From: Bacteroidaceae bacterium
GTDB lineage: Bacteria > Bacteroidota > Bacteroidia > Bacteroidales > Bacteroidaceae
Assembly: GCA_017551845.1 (NCBI GenBank)
Contig: JAFZKR010000090.1
Span: forward strand, 1 to 56,446
Direction: 5' to 3'
Length of the DNA stretch: 56,446 nucleotides
This document shows positions 8,771-16,712 of this stretch, piece after piece. A program made the position numbers and the translations under genes. Within the stretch, counting starts at the first letter, position 1, and the number at the start of each line of letters is the position of its first letter. Under the pieces are notes generated by a model. It saw nothing but the letters and a program-made list of their open reading frames with translations. It had not been told where the DNA came from and did no database searches.

Positions 8771-9901
8771 ATGAAATACTACATTGTGGCAGGGGAGGCA
8801 TCGGGTGACCTGCATGCTTCCAATCTGATGAAATCCATAAGTCGCAGAGACTCTGAAGCTTCCTTCCGTTGCTTGGGGGGGGATCTGATGCAGGCTGCGG
8901 GAGGCACACTGGTAAAGCATTACCGCGAAACAGCATATATGGGCGTGTGGCCGGTTCTCACTCATCTCGGTACGATATTGAGAGGTGGACGACTCTGTTT
9001 CCGTGACCTTTCGGAATGGAACCCCGATGCAGTTATTCTGGTGGATTATCCGGGTTTCAACCTCTCGCTTGCAAGGAAAGTCCACAAAGAACTTAATATT
9101 CCGGTATGGTACTACATCTCACCAAAGATATGGGCTTGGAAGAGTTACAGGATACGTAATATCCGTCGTGACGTGGATGAGATGTTCTGCATATTGCCTT
9201 TCGAAACGGCTTATTACGGAAGACTGGGCTATTCTGTAAGATATGTCGGCAATCCCACTGTCGATGAGGTGAGTGAATATCTGGATACGCACGCTGAACC
9301 GCATCTGTTCAAAGGGGAAAGCCGGAAGGTTGTCGCTCTGCTGGCAGGCAGCCGGCGACAGGAGATAAAGCGTAATTTGCCGGTTATGCTCAAGGCGGTG
9401 GAAGGGTTGGAAAATATCCGTCCGGTACTTGCCTGCGCACCGTCAATTCCTTCGGACTTTTATGAAGAACTGACAAGAGGATATGATGTGGAGTGTGTCT
9501 ATGGCGATACTTACGGTGTTCTGCATGCCGCATATGCCGCTCTTGTGACATCGGGAACCGCTACCCTTGAAACCGCCTTGTTCGGTGTCCCGCAAGTGGT
9601 GTGTTACGGGATGCCTTTGAAGCATATGGCAGGACTGCTGCGACGTATGGTACTTAAGACGGAATTCGTTTCCCTCGTAAACCTTATTTCAGGGCGCGAG
9701 GTGGTACCTGAACTCGTTGCCGACAGTTTCAGTCTGAAAAATGTAAGAGACAGTTTATATCCCTTGCTGTCCGATACATCGGAGAGACGTGCCCAGATTG
9801 AGGGCTATTCCGGAATGAAGGAATTATTGGGTCCTGCCGGTGCTCCGGAACATGCTGCAGAGCAGATGGCGGGATTGTTAGAGAACAGTCATAGCGATTG
9901 A
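8771..9901 (+). CDS. lpxB: Lipid-A-disaccharide synthase
   Basis: Glycosyltransferase of family 19 that joins UDP-diacylglucosamine and lipid X to form the lipid A disaccharide at the inner face of the cytoplasmic membrane. The 376-residue length fits the family. Landmarks are YIVAGEASGDLHASNL at the N-terminus, ILVDYPGFNLSLA and YYISPKIWAWK in the first half, LAGSRRQEIKRNLP before the nucleotide-binding half, and TSGTATLETALFGVPQVV near residue 255. It is a single plus-strand gene between the parAB operon and cdsA, and its last 24 bases overlap the 3' end of the convergent cdsA gene. No surE gene sits upstream, although it commonly does in Bacteroides as I recall. Confidence 0.95.
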   Translation: MKYYIVAGEASGDLHASNLMKSISRRDSEASFRCLGGDLMQAAGGTLVKHYRETAYMGVWPVLTHLGTILRGGRLCFRDLSEWNPDAVILVDYPGFNLSLARKVHKELNIPVWYYISPKIWAWKSYRIRNIRRDVDEMFCILPFETAYYGRLGYSVRYVGNPTVDEVSEYLDTHAEPHLFKGESRKVVALLAGSRRQEIKRNLPVMLKAVEGLENIRPVLACAPSIPSDFYEELTRGYDVECVYGDTYGVLHAAYAALVTSGTATLETALFGVPQVVCYGMPLKHMAGLLRRMVLKTEFVSLVNLISGREVVPELVADSFSLKNVRDSLYPLLSDTSERRAQIEGYSGMKELLGPAGAPEHAAEQMAGLLENSHSD

Positions 9902-10720
9902 CAGCCATATCGCTGTGGCGGGTATGGCCAACAGGGCACTGTCAAAACGGTCCAGCATTCCTCCATGTCCCGGAAGTATCCTGCCGGAATCCTTGATTCC
10001 CATTTCTCTTTTCAGCAGTGATTCGAACAGGTCTCCCCAAGTGCCGAACAGAACAGTCACAGCAGCCATACCGATCCACACCCAGACAGGCATGAAACTG
10101 TACATGTCGGGCAGGAACCTGTGAAGCAACCAGGCGGCCAGAACAGTAAGCACGGCTCCTCCAGCTGAACCTTCCCATGTTTTCTTGGGCGATATTCTCT
10201 CAAAAAGTTTGTGACGGCCTATCGTACATCCCGTACAGTATGCCCCCACGTCATTGCTCCAAAGGAAAATGAATAAGGAGAGCGGAATGACGAATGAGTA
10301 TTGGCCCGGTTCGGCCGAAAAGCAGTATCCCAGAACCGGCAGCAGAGAGAAAGGAAGCGCTATATACATAAGCGGCATCAATGTCAAGGCTATGTCTGTT
10401 GACGGATTGGGTTGCTTGATGTAGAGTTGTCTTACAGTGATGACGATAAGTGACAGTATGAACGGCAGGAAGTGCAGAATGGTTCCTGAGCCTTGTGCTG
10501 TAAATGCTATGGCGGCATAAAGCAGAAGCGCACTGACTGCCGACCAGAGACGGCTTACATGAGCCCCTTTGTAACGGTTGACGAGTCCTGTAAACTCAAC
10601 TGTGGTCAACAATGTGATCAGAGCTCCCAGTCCTATGAACCATATCCCGCCTTTAATGATGCAGAAGAGCATCACGGCTGCAAAAAAGACAGCCGTTACA
10701 GTCCTTTTCAGAAAATTCAC
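9878..10720 (-). CDS. cdsA: Phosphatidate cytidylyltransferase
   Basis: Integral membrane enzyme that makes CDP-diacylglycerol from phosphatidate and CTP, the branch point of phospholipid synthesis. The 280-residue protein is mostly hydrophobic with about seven or eight membrane spans, and ends with the family signature split as GTWGDLFESLLKREMG and SGRILPGHGGMLDRFDS (about residues 225-262). SPKKTWEGSAGG is the second conserved segment. The start codon is GTG at 10720; no ATG gives a full N-terminal helix. It follows ftsH by 11 bases and is probably co-transcribed with it. Confidence 0.93.
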   Translation of the reverse strand: MNFLKRTVTAVFFAAVMLFCIIKGGIWFIGLGALITLLTTVEFTGLVNRYKGAHVSRLWSAVSALLLYAAIAFTAQGSGTILHFLPFILSLIVITVRQLYIKQPNPSTDIALTLMPLMYIALPFSLLPVLGYCFSAEPGQYSFVIPLSLFIFLWSNDVGAYCTGCTIGRHKLFERISPKKTWEGSAGGAVLTVLAAWLLHRFLPDMYSFMPVWVWIGMAAVTVLFGTWGDLFESLLKREMGIKDSGRILPGHGGMLDRFDSALLAIPATAIWLSIAMTVL

Positions 10721-10731
10721 TGCTCTATTTT

Positions 10732-12699
10732 TTATAATTCAACTTTGTCATTACTTGTGCTGATGTCACTGTCATTGTCCTGAATGTCCAAAATCTCATC
10801 GCTGCGGGAAGTCCATGGACGTTTGCCGAAAATCTTCTCTACGTCCTCAGCCATGATGACCTCACGTTCAATAAGCATTTGCGCCAGCTGGTGGTGTCCC
10901 TCTTGATGTTCAAGCAGGATTTTCTTTCCGCGCTCGTACTGCTCGTTTATAAGAGCCTTGACCTCCTCGTCAATCAGTTCGGCAGTCTTGTCGGAGTAGG
11001 GCTTCTGGAAAGCATATTCATCGGTGCTGCTGTAGTAGCAGAGGTTGGCCAACTTGTCACTCATGCCGGCGTATGCTATCATGCCGTATGCCTGCTTGGT
11101 CACACGCTCCAGGTCATTCATTGCTCCGGTAGATATATGTCCGGTGAACAGTTCCTCGGCAGCACGCCCGCCAAGTGTGGCGCACATTTCGTCAAGCATC
11201 TGTTCCTTAGTGGTAATCTGACGTTCCTCCGGCAGATACCAGGCAGCACCCAGTGCACGTCCGCGTGGTACAATGGTCACTTTGATGAGAGGATTCGCGA
11301 ACTCCAAGAACCATGATAAGGTGGCATGTCCGGCCTCATGAAGGGCAATAGTACGTTTTTCTTCGGCTGTCAGGACCTTGGTCTTCTTTTCAAGTCCGCC
11401 TATTATACGGTCAACAGCTGCAAGGAAATCATCTTTCTCCACCTTCTTCTTGTTATGACGTGCTGCAATCAGAGCTGCTTCATTGCATACGTTGGCTATA
11501 TCGGCACCCGAAAATCCGGGAGTCTGGCGGGCAAGCAGATCCACATCGACATCCTTGCTCAGTTTTATGTTGCGGAGATGCACCCCGAATACAGCCTTAC
11601 GCTCGTTCAAGTCCGGAAGATCCAGATGTATCTGCCTGTCGAATCGTCCCGCACGCAGCAGAGCCTTGTCAAGAATATCCACACGGTTTGTGGCTGCAAG
11701 TATTATCACACCGCTGTTCGTACCGAAACCGTCCATCTCGGTAAGCAGCTGGTTAAGTGTGTTCTCGCGTTCGTCATTGCCACCCATTGCAGGGTTCTTT
11801 CCGCGAGCGCGTCCCACTGCGTCAATTTCATCTATGAATATGATGCAGGGTGCTTTCTCTTTTGCCTGACGGAACAGGTCCCTTACTCTTGATGCACCTA
11901 CACCTACGAACATCTCCACAAAATCGGAACCTGAAAGGGAGAAGAAAGGAACATCGGCTTCACCGGCCACAGCCTTGGCCAAAAGCGTTTTTCCTGTTCC
12001 GGGAGGGCCCACAAGAAGTGCTCCCTTTGGAATTTTACCACCCAGGTCCGTGTATTTCTTGGGATTCTTGAGGAATTCCACAATCTCTTCCACTTCCGTC
12101 TTAGCTTCGGCCTGACCTGCCACATCTTTGAAAGTGACGCGGTCAGCACCGCCTTTCTCATAAACCTTGGCTTTTGATTTACCCACGCTGAAAACACCTC
12201 CTCCGCCGGGTCCTCCAGCTCCGTTGTTTATTCGACGTGCCAGAATCACCCAGAAAACAATCAGAAGCAGGAACGGTAATACGCTTATCAGGACGTCGGT
12301 CACAGTATGGGATTTCTTTTCATATTCCACGTCACCGTTGAATGTGCCGGCTTCCTGTGACAAATCAATGAATTCCTGCAGATTGTCCAATGAACCCACT
12401 CCCACGTTAAGCATCGGTTTGGAGAACGGTTGGGGATTCGAAGATTCGGGAAACACATATTTGGCAGAGTCCGGTTTGATGTACATGTCCATTGTTCCCA
12501 GATTGGGATAAACCACCAGTTTGCTCACATATCCGTGCTCCATATAGTTCTTGAAGTCGGTGTAGGTGGCTTTGCCGGTGAGAGTGGTGCTGTTGTCCTT
12601 ACTCAAAAGAATGTAACCGAATCCTATGAACAGTAACACATACAATAAGGATTGCATCTTCAATCCTTTTTGTGGTTTATTGTTTTTGTTGTCAGCCAT
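10732..12699 (-). CDS. ftsH: ATP-dependent zinc metalloprotease FtsH
   Basis: Membrane-bound AAA+ protease that degrades misfolded membrane proteins and selected regulators. The 655-residue protein has two N-terminal membrane segments (about residues 16-34 and 128-148) flanking an extracytoplasmic domain, then a glycine-rich linker, the AAA module with Walker [15 protein letters not shown], Walker [14 protein letters not shown] and the second region of homology [20 protein letters not shown], and the peptidase domain with zinc-binding HEAGH. The C-terminal tail is acidic. It stands between rsfS and cdsA on the same strand, a common Bacteroidota order. All catalytic residues are present. Confidence 0.97.
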   Translation of the reverse strand: MADNKNNKPQKGLKMQSLLYVLLFIGFGYILLSKDNSTTLTGKATYTDFKNYMEHGYVSKLVVYPNLGTMDMYIKPDSAKYVFPESSNPQPFSKPMLNVGVGSLDNLQEFIDLSQEAGTFNGDVEYEKKSHTVTDVLISVLPFLLLIVFWVILARRINNGAGGPGGGGVFSVGKSKAKVYEKGGADRVTFKDVAGQAEAKTEVEEIVEFLKNPKKYTDLGGKIPKGALLVGPPGTGKTLLAKAVAGEADVPFFSLSGSDFVEMFVGVGASRVRDLFRQAKEKAPCIIFIDEIDAVGRARGKNPAMGGNDERENTLNQLLTEMDGFGTNSGVIILAATNRVDILDKALLRAGRFDRQIHLDLPDLNERKAVFGVHLRNIKLSKDVDVDLLARQTPGFSGADIANVCNEAALIAARHNKKKVEKDDFLAAVDRIIGGLEKKTKVLTAEEKRTIALHEAGHATLSWFLEFANPLIKVTIVPRGRALGAAWYLPEERQITTKEQMLDEMCATLGGRAAEELFTGHISTGAMNDLERVTKQAYGMIAYAGMSDKLANLCYYSSTDEYAFQKPYSDKTAELIDEEVKALINEQYERGKKILLEHQEGHHQLAQMLIEREVIMAEDVEKIFGKRPWTSRSDEILDIQDNDSDISTSNDKVEL

Positions 12700-12746
12700 A
12701 TTTCAGTCGTTATGGTAAAAACATGTCAAGGTGTCAGCGGGGAGAA

Positions 12747-13112
12747 TCAGAGAATGTCAGGAATCTCTTCCAGTGAGGCATCGGCCCAAAGGTGTTCCAG
12801 ATCATAGAACTTCCTGAGTTCCGGGACGAAAATATGAACCATCACGTCGCCATAGTCCATAGCTATCCAGTGTGCAAACTTTGTACCTTCGGTAAAATCA
12901 GGCTTACGGTTCTCTTTAACCCTGACAGTTTCGCGTATGGAATCATACATGGCCATTGCCTGATTAGGAGTACCGCCTTCACAAATCACAAAATATCTGC
13001 ATACCGTGTCCTCAATACCTGTGAGGTCAACTATCGATATTTTTTCGCCCTTTTTTTCCTGGATGCCCTCGACGATGCTGTTCAGAATGCTTTCTCTTTT
13101 CTTTTTCGCCAT
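12747..13112 (-). CDS. rsfS: Ribosome silencing factor RsfS
   Basis: Small protein of 121 residues that binds L14 of the large ribosomal subunit and blocks subunit joining when nutrients are short. The family core is recognisable in ISIVDLTGIEDTVCRYFVIC, the segment NRKPDFTEGTKFAHWIAMDYGDVMVHIF and FYDLEHLWADA, which cover most of the protein. Length and start (MAKKKRESIL) agree with the family. It lies 47 bases upstream of ftsH on the same strand and is the first gene of the rsfS-ftsH-cdsA group. Confidence 0.92.
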   Translation of the reverse strand: MAKKKRESILNSIVEGIQEKKGEKISIVDLTGIEDTVCRYFVICEGGTPNQAMAMYDSIRETVRVKENRKPDFTEGTKFAHWIAMDYGDVMVHIFVPELRKFYDLEHLWADASLEEIPDIL

Positions 13113-13139
13113 TTATTGTAATGTGTGGTTGTTAATCTG

Positions 13140-13147
13140 CAAAAATA
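13140..13147 (-). promoter_or_regulatory. Candidate rsfS promoter, -7 element
   Basis: On the minus strand this reads TATTTTTG, matching TAnnTTTG, about 28 bases before the rsfS start. The -33 element is not clear. Confidence 0.35.
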
Positions 13148-13208
13148 ATGAAAAAGTTCAACCATATCAGGAATCTTCATTTATCAAAGCAAAAAAGATG
13201 CCAAATAA

Positions 13209-13238
13209 TTTGGAAACCGGAAAAAAGCCGTATATTTG
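13209..13238 (+). promoter_or_regulatory. tRNA-Gln promoter
   Basis: A TTTG at 13209-13212 and TATATTTG at 13231-13238 are separated by 18 bases, a full match to the Bacteroidota -33/-7 arrangement. The tRNA begins 19 bases after the -7 element. The tRNA-Val promoter at 53691 has the same spacing. Confidence 0.7.
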
Positions 13239-13257
13239 CACCGCTTTTGAGCAATAC

Positions 13258-13328
13258 TGGGCTATGGTGTAATGGTAACACTGCAGATTCTGGTCCTGCC
13301 TTTCCTGGTTCGAGTCCGGGTAGCCCAG
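13258..13328 (+). tRNA. tRNA-Gln, anticodon CTG
   Basis: A 71-base cloverleaf: acceptor stem TGGGCTA/TAGCCCA, D stem GTGT/ACAC, anticodon loop TTCTGGT with CTG at 13290-13292, variable loop CTTT and T stem CCTGG/CCGGG with loop TTCGAGT. The discriminator base is G and the CCA end is not encoded. The last pair of the anticodon stem (13287 with 13295) is A opposite C. The gene is flanked by a strong promoter and an intrinsic terminator, so it is a single-gene transcription unit. Confidence 0.92.
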
Positions 13329-13329
13329 C

Positions 13330-13373
13330 AAAAGAATGACACATTAGGGTTTCCTTTTGTGTCATTCTTTTTT
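13330..13373 (+). terminator. Intrinsic terminator of tRNA-Gln
   Basis: A perfect 14-base-pair stem (13330-13343 with 13358-13371) encloses a 14-base loop and runs into a T tract that continues past 13371. It begins two bases after the tRNA. Confidence 0.85.
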
Positions 13374-13384
13374 CTTTTGTGGCA

Positions 13385-13543
13385 ATGCGTAATCAGTATG
13401 GCAAGTATATGGAAAAAGCGAGGAATTCCAAAGGTGTATACTACCTATACTTTAATGCTGAAACTATCGGAAGAATTGAAGAGATTGAGCAGCCTATTAT
13501 ATGCCTCAGCCAAGCGGTGCTGAACCAAAACAGATGTTTTTGA
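13385..13543 (+). CDS. Short ORF of unknown function, possibly a gene remnant
   Basis: An open frame of 52 codons from ATG at 13385 to TGA at 13541-13543. The product starts MRNQYGKYMEKARNSKGVYY and continues with YLYFNAETIGRIEEIEQ, a composition that looks protein-like rather than random. I do not recognise a family. It lies just after the tRNA-Gln terminator and before a palindrome, in the only sizeable stretch between tRNA-Gln and meaB. No promoter is seen. It could be a small gene, a decayed end of a larger one left by an old insertion, or chance. Confidence 0.25.
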   Translation: MRNQYGKYMEKARNSKGVYYLYFNAETIGRIEEIEQPIICLSQAVLNQNRCF

Positions 13544-13565
13544 TAGGTCAGCCTCATGCAGTGTC

Positions 13566-13593
13566 CTTAAGGGGAGAAAAATTTTCCCTTAAG
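13566..13593. repeat. Palindrome downstream of meaB
   Basis: CTTAAGGG at 13566-13573 pairs with CCCTTAAG at 13586-13593 around an A/T-rich centre. It lies 23 bases past the meaB stop on the minus strand and could fold at the end of that transcript, but no T tract follows on either strand, so it is not a classical terminator. Apart from this hairpin and the short ORF, 13374-13615 holds nothing I can identify. Confidence 0.5.
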
Positions 13594-13615
13594 AGGAAAT
13601 AGAAAAACCGTAATG

Positions 13616-14710
13616 TTATTTCAGGTTTGAGTAATAGAAATCAATGAGTTTCTGGGCGGCCGAGAATGATGTCTGCTCTCCTCCCAGTACCTGACGCTCA
13701 GCCTGAGCCAGCATGGCGGCTATCTCAGGATTGTGGTAGAAGCCGTTCTTGAGTGTCTCATTTATGGTCTCATACATCCAGTACTTGGCCTGCTCGTTGC
13801 GACGGAACTGGAAATAGCCGTTCTGTTTGACAAAGTCTATGTACTCCCAAACCATATCCCACACCTCCTTGATACGGTATTCGTAGAATCCGGAGTAGGT
13901 TAGGACCTTGGGTGTCCAGCCGCTCTCCGATGGCGGGAACAGATGCAGCGCATTACGGAACTGGGTGGCGGCCAGTTCGGCTTTGGGGGCGTTGTCACCA
14001 TCGGCTTTGTTGATGATTATGCCGTCGGCCATCTCCATGATGCCGCGTTTGATACCTTGCAGTTCATCGCCGGTACCGGCCAGCTGTATGAGCAGGAAGA
14101 AATCAACCATAGAGTGGACGGCGGTCTCACTCTGGCCTACGCCTACGGTCTCAACAAAGATTTTGTCATATCCGGCAGCTTCACAAAGCACTATGGTCTC
14201 ACGGGTCTTGCGGGCCACGCCGCCCAGCGATCCGGCCGACGGGCTGGGGCGTATGAATGCCTTGGGGTGTACGGCCAGGCGTTCCATTCGGGTCTTGTCA
14301 CCTAGTATGCTGCCTTTTGTGCGCTCTGAGCTGGGGTCAATGGCGAGTACCGCCAGTTTGCCTCCGTCCTTGAGAATATGCAGGCCGAATGCATCGATGC
14401 TGGTGCTCTTGCCGGCTCCGGGAACACCGCTTATTCCTATGCGTACGGAGTTGCCTGAGTATGGAAGGCACTTTTCAATCACCTCCTGTGCTATAGCCTG
14501 GTGTTCCGGCTTTAGACTCTCCACCAGTGTTACAGCTTGGCTTAGAACCGTCACGTTGCCTTTGATTATTCCATCCACATAATCCTGAACCGAGAGAGTG
14601 GGGCGATGTGCGTGATTATTCTTGAAATAGGGATTGATTGAACCTGGGCTTATCACTCCGCTGTTCACGGTCAGTCCTTTGTATTCATCGCTGTTTTCGG
14701 GATGTTCCAT
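13616..14710 (-). CDS. meaB: Methylmalonyl-CoA mutase-associated GTPase MeaB (ArgK family)
   Basis: G3E-type GTPase chaperone that loads and protects the B12 cofactor of methylmalonyl-CoA mutase, an enzyme of the succinate-propionate route. The 364-residue protein has the P-loop GISGVPGAGKSTSIDAFG (about residues 92-109), LAVLAIDPSSERTKGSILGD, the switch segment FVETVGVGQSE and the base-recognition IINKADG. The mutase genes are not in the window. It begins three bases after the stop of the membrane protein gene upstream, so the two are probably one transcript. Length and motifs are normal. Confidence 0.93.
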   Translation of the reverse strand: MEHPENSDEYKGLTVNSGVISPGSINPYFKNNHAHRPTLSVQDYVDGIIKGNVTVLSQAVTLVESLKPEHQAIAQEVIEKCLPYSGNSVRIGISGVPGAGKSTSIDAFGLHILKDGGKLAVLAIDPSSERTKGSILGDKTRMERLAVHPKAFIRPSPSAGSLGGVARKTRETIVLCEAAGYDKIFVETVGVGQSETAVHSMVDFFLLIQLAGTGDELQGIKRGIMEMADGIIINKADGDNAPKAELAATQFRNALHLFPPSESGWTPKVLTYSGFYEYRIKEVWDMVWEYIDFVKQNGYFQFRRNEQAKYWMYETINETLKNGFYHNPEIAAMLAQAERQVLGGEQTSFSAAQKLIDFYYSNLK

Positions 14711-14712
14711 AA

Positions 14713-15729
14713 TCAGAGTTGTATTTTAGAGCGTATGGGGTCATTATGATGGATAAGCTTAAGCGCTATCCAAGCGATTAATCCACAGAGCAGATATATC
14801 ATGGTCTGGCAGAAATGCAGTACAAATGCCAAAGGCTGTGCATCGGCTTCAGGAGCACCGTATATGCCAAGCATTTTTACTATGGCATAATGCCAAGGGC
14901 CTGCGCCGTTGGGGGTGGGTACCAGCACGGCTACGCTGCTTGCTGCAAAACAGGCCAGACCTGCCACAGGGCCTACTGCGGCGGTTGAAGGCAGGCAGTA
15001 GAACGCTAAGTAAAGCTCCAGGTAGTAGCATATCCAGATGCTCACTGAATATGTGAGGAACAGAGGCAGGCGCTTTATCTTCCTGAGTGACAGGAATCCC
15101 TCCCAGAAGCCGTGTATAAAGCCTTTTACCTTATCCCAAAGGTGGAACCTTACACAGAGCCACCAGCACAGGGCTATCACTATGATTGTCCCTATGGTCC
15201 AATACCAGAACCTGGGGTTGTGCAGCAGAGGGACGGTTTGCGCGGCGGGTGCCGTGAGGTCGGCATCGGTGGGTGCAAGCAGCAGCTTGAACTGTCCCAG
15301 CTGTGTGAGTATGCCGGCCAACACTATCAGTCCCAGGAGCACGGCATCAACCACGCGCTCTGCCACCAGCGTACCCAGACCTTTGCTGAAAGGTACATGG
15401 GCGTTACGCTCCAGGATGGCGCATCGGCTTACCTCGCCCACGCGGGGTATGATTATGTTGGCGGCATAGCCGGTAAACACTGTGAGTACGGTATCTTTTT
15501 TAGGTACGTCATAGCCTATGGGCTCCAACAGAAGGTTCCAGCGCAGGCCGCGGAACAGTGGCCCGAAAGCACTGAATGCAAGGGCGGCAGCAAGCCAACG
15601 CCAGTCGATGCGCCTCATGTCGGCCCAGAACTGGCTGAAGTCATAGTCCCTGTAAGTAAAAATGAGTATCACTGCCCCTATGAGCAGCGGTATGAGTATT
15701 TTAAGTGTTGTTGATGTAATCTTTTTCAT
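14713..15729 (-). CDS. Lysylphosphatidylglycerol synthase transmembrane-region (UPF0104) family protein
   Basis: Integral membrane protein of 338 residues with about eight hydrophobic segments, the first at residues 8-24 (LKILIPLLIGAVILIFTY). The family pattern is seen in LFRGLRWNLLLEP, GYAANIIIPRVGEVSRCAIL and the late PTPNGAGPWHYAIV. Relatives include the flippase-like region of MprF and many uncharacterised proteins, so a role in moving or modifying a lipid is possible but unproved. The ATG at 15729 is chosen over a TTG at 15735. meaB follows after two bases. It is divergent from rsmA. Confidence 0.82.
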   Translation of the reverse strand: MKKITSTTLKILIPLLIGAVILIFTYRDYDFSQFWADMRRIDWRWLAAALAFSAFGPLFRGLRWNLLLEPIGYDVPKKDTVLTVFTGYAANIIIPRVGEVSRCAILERNAHVPFSKGLGTLVAERVVDAVLLGLIVLAGILTQLGQFKLLLAPTDADLTAPAAQTVPLLHNPRFWYWTIGTIIVIALCWWLCVRFHLWDKVKGFIHGFWEGFLSLRKIKRLPLFLTYSVSIWICYYLELYLAFYCLPSTAAVGPVAGLACFAASSVAVLVPTPNGAGPWHYAIVKMLGIYGAPEADAQPLAFVLHFCQTMIYLLCGLIAWIALKLIHHNDPIRSKIQL

Positions 15730-15760
15730 TATCAACGGTTCATCTTTTGGATGAATTGCC

Positions 15761-15768
15761 TACCTTTG
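15761..15768 (+). promoter_or_regulatory. Candidate rsmA promoter, -7 element
   Basis: TACCTTTG matches TAnnTTTG about 95 bases before the chosen rsmA start. It lies inside the upstream extension of the rsmA reading frame, which supports the downstream start. The -33 region is unclear. Confidence 0.4.
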
Positions 15769-15805
15769 CAGTACGAATGCGGGCGGGAGGTCAGCATTCA
15801 ATCGG

Positions 15806-15813
15806 CAAATATA
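15806..15813 (-). promoter_or_regulatory. Candidate promoter of the UPF0104-meaB unit, -7 element
   Basis: On the minus strand this reads TATATTTG, an exact fit to TAnnTTTG, 77 bases before the ATG at 15729. It lies downstream of the rsmA -7 element on the opposite strand, so the two leaders would overlap. Confidence 0.4.
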
Positions 15814-15863
15814 CTGTTTTTTTGCCATTCGATAACCCAAAAGACTCTATATGGACGACGTTG

Positions 15864-16643
15864 ATGCGGACAGTAAGACCGAAAAAGGCATTAGGCCAAC
15901 ACTTCCTGAGGGATATGGGTATCGCTCAGGCGATAGCCGGCACTGTTGATGTACGCGCCGACCTTCCGATTCTTGAAATAGGACCCGGTACAGGGGTTCT
16001 TACACAATTCCTGAAAGATAAAAACCGTGAGCTCAAGGTGGTGGAGATAGACACCGAATCGGTTGTCTTCCTGCATGAGAACTACCCGGATGTGAATGTC
16101 ATTGAGGGTGATTTCCTTCAGCTGGACCTTAAAGATCTTTTTGCCGGCCGCCAGTTTGTGCTTACCGGCAACTATCCATATAACATATCCAGCCAGATAT
16201 TCTTCAAGATGCTGGATTACAAGGAGCTCATACCATGCTGTACGGGAATGTTGCAGCGTGAGGTGGCGCAGCGCATCTGCTCCGGTCCCGGGAACAAGGA
16301 CTACGGCATACTGAGCGTTTTCATCCAGTTGTGGTATGATACCGAATATCTGTTTACCGTTAATGAAAACGTATTTGACCCGCCTCCTAAGGTCAAGAGC
16401 GGTGTGATACGCCTGCAGCGTAACAACCGCCGCTCACTGGAGTGCAATGAGGCGCTTTTCCGCAAGATTGTGAAATCAACGTTCGGAATGCGTCGCAAGA
16501 TGTTGCGAAACTCTCTCAGGCAGGTTTATGAGAAAGACTCCCCTCTACCGGCGGATTGCCCCTATCTGGACAAACGTCCCGAACAGTTGTCAGTTGAAGA
16601 TTTCATAATACTGACGCTTATGGTGGAGGCCTCCAGGGGCTGA
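15864..16643 (+). CDS. rsmA: 16S rRNA (adenine(1518)-N(6)/adenine(1519)-N(6))-dimethyltransferase
   Basis: RsmA (KsgA) dimethylates two adjacent adenines near the 3' end of 16S rRNA during late small-subunit assembly. The chosen ATG at 15864 gives a 259-residue protein beginning MRTVRPKKALGQHFLRD, the usual N-terminus; the frame stays open 39 codons further upstream without similarity and across the promoter. The SAM-binding motif is LEIGPGTGVLTQFL, the acidic residue follows in VVEIDTESV, and the catalytic motif is LTGNYPYNISSQIFFKM. The C-terminal domain includes PPPKVKSGVIRL. mgtE follows after about 70 bases. Confidence 0.95.
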   Translation: MRTVRPKKALGQHFLRDMGIAQAIAGTVDVRADLPILEIGPGTGVLTQFLKDKNRELKVVEIDTESVVFLHENYPDVNVIEGDFLQLDLKDLFAGRQFVLTGNYPYNISSQIFFKMLDYKELIPCCTGMLQREVAQRICSGPGNKDYGILSVFIQLWYDTEYLFTVNENVFDPPPKVKSGVIRLQRNNRRSLECNEALFRKIVKSTFGMRRKMLRNSLRQVYEKDSPLPADCPYLDKRPEQLSVEDFIILTLMVEASRG

Positions 16644-16712
16644 AAGCCGTTGAGATAGAAAAACCTAAAAAATCACCTGGCCCAGCTTCAGGGCCGCAAT
16701 ATTCAGAGAATT

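Noticed and set aside
13272..13523. Open frame running out of tRNA-Gln
   Set aside because: It begins inside the tRNA and crosses its terminator; not plausible as a gene.
13908..14582. Open frame of 224 codons on the plus strand opposite meaB
   Set aside because: Antisense shadow of a well-supported gene; serine- and proline-rich without recognisable motifs.
15747..15863. N-terminal extension of RsmA
   Set aside because: The extra 39 residues lack similarity to the family and span a candidate promoter; the start at 15864 fits.
16644..16712. Possible magnesium riboswitch in the mgtE leader
   Set aside because: Only about 70 bases with one short GGCCC/GGGCC hairpin; too short and simple for an M-box or ykkC-type element.
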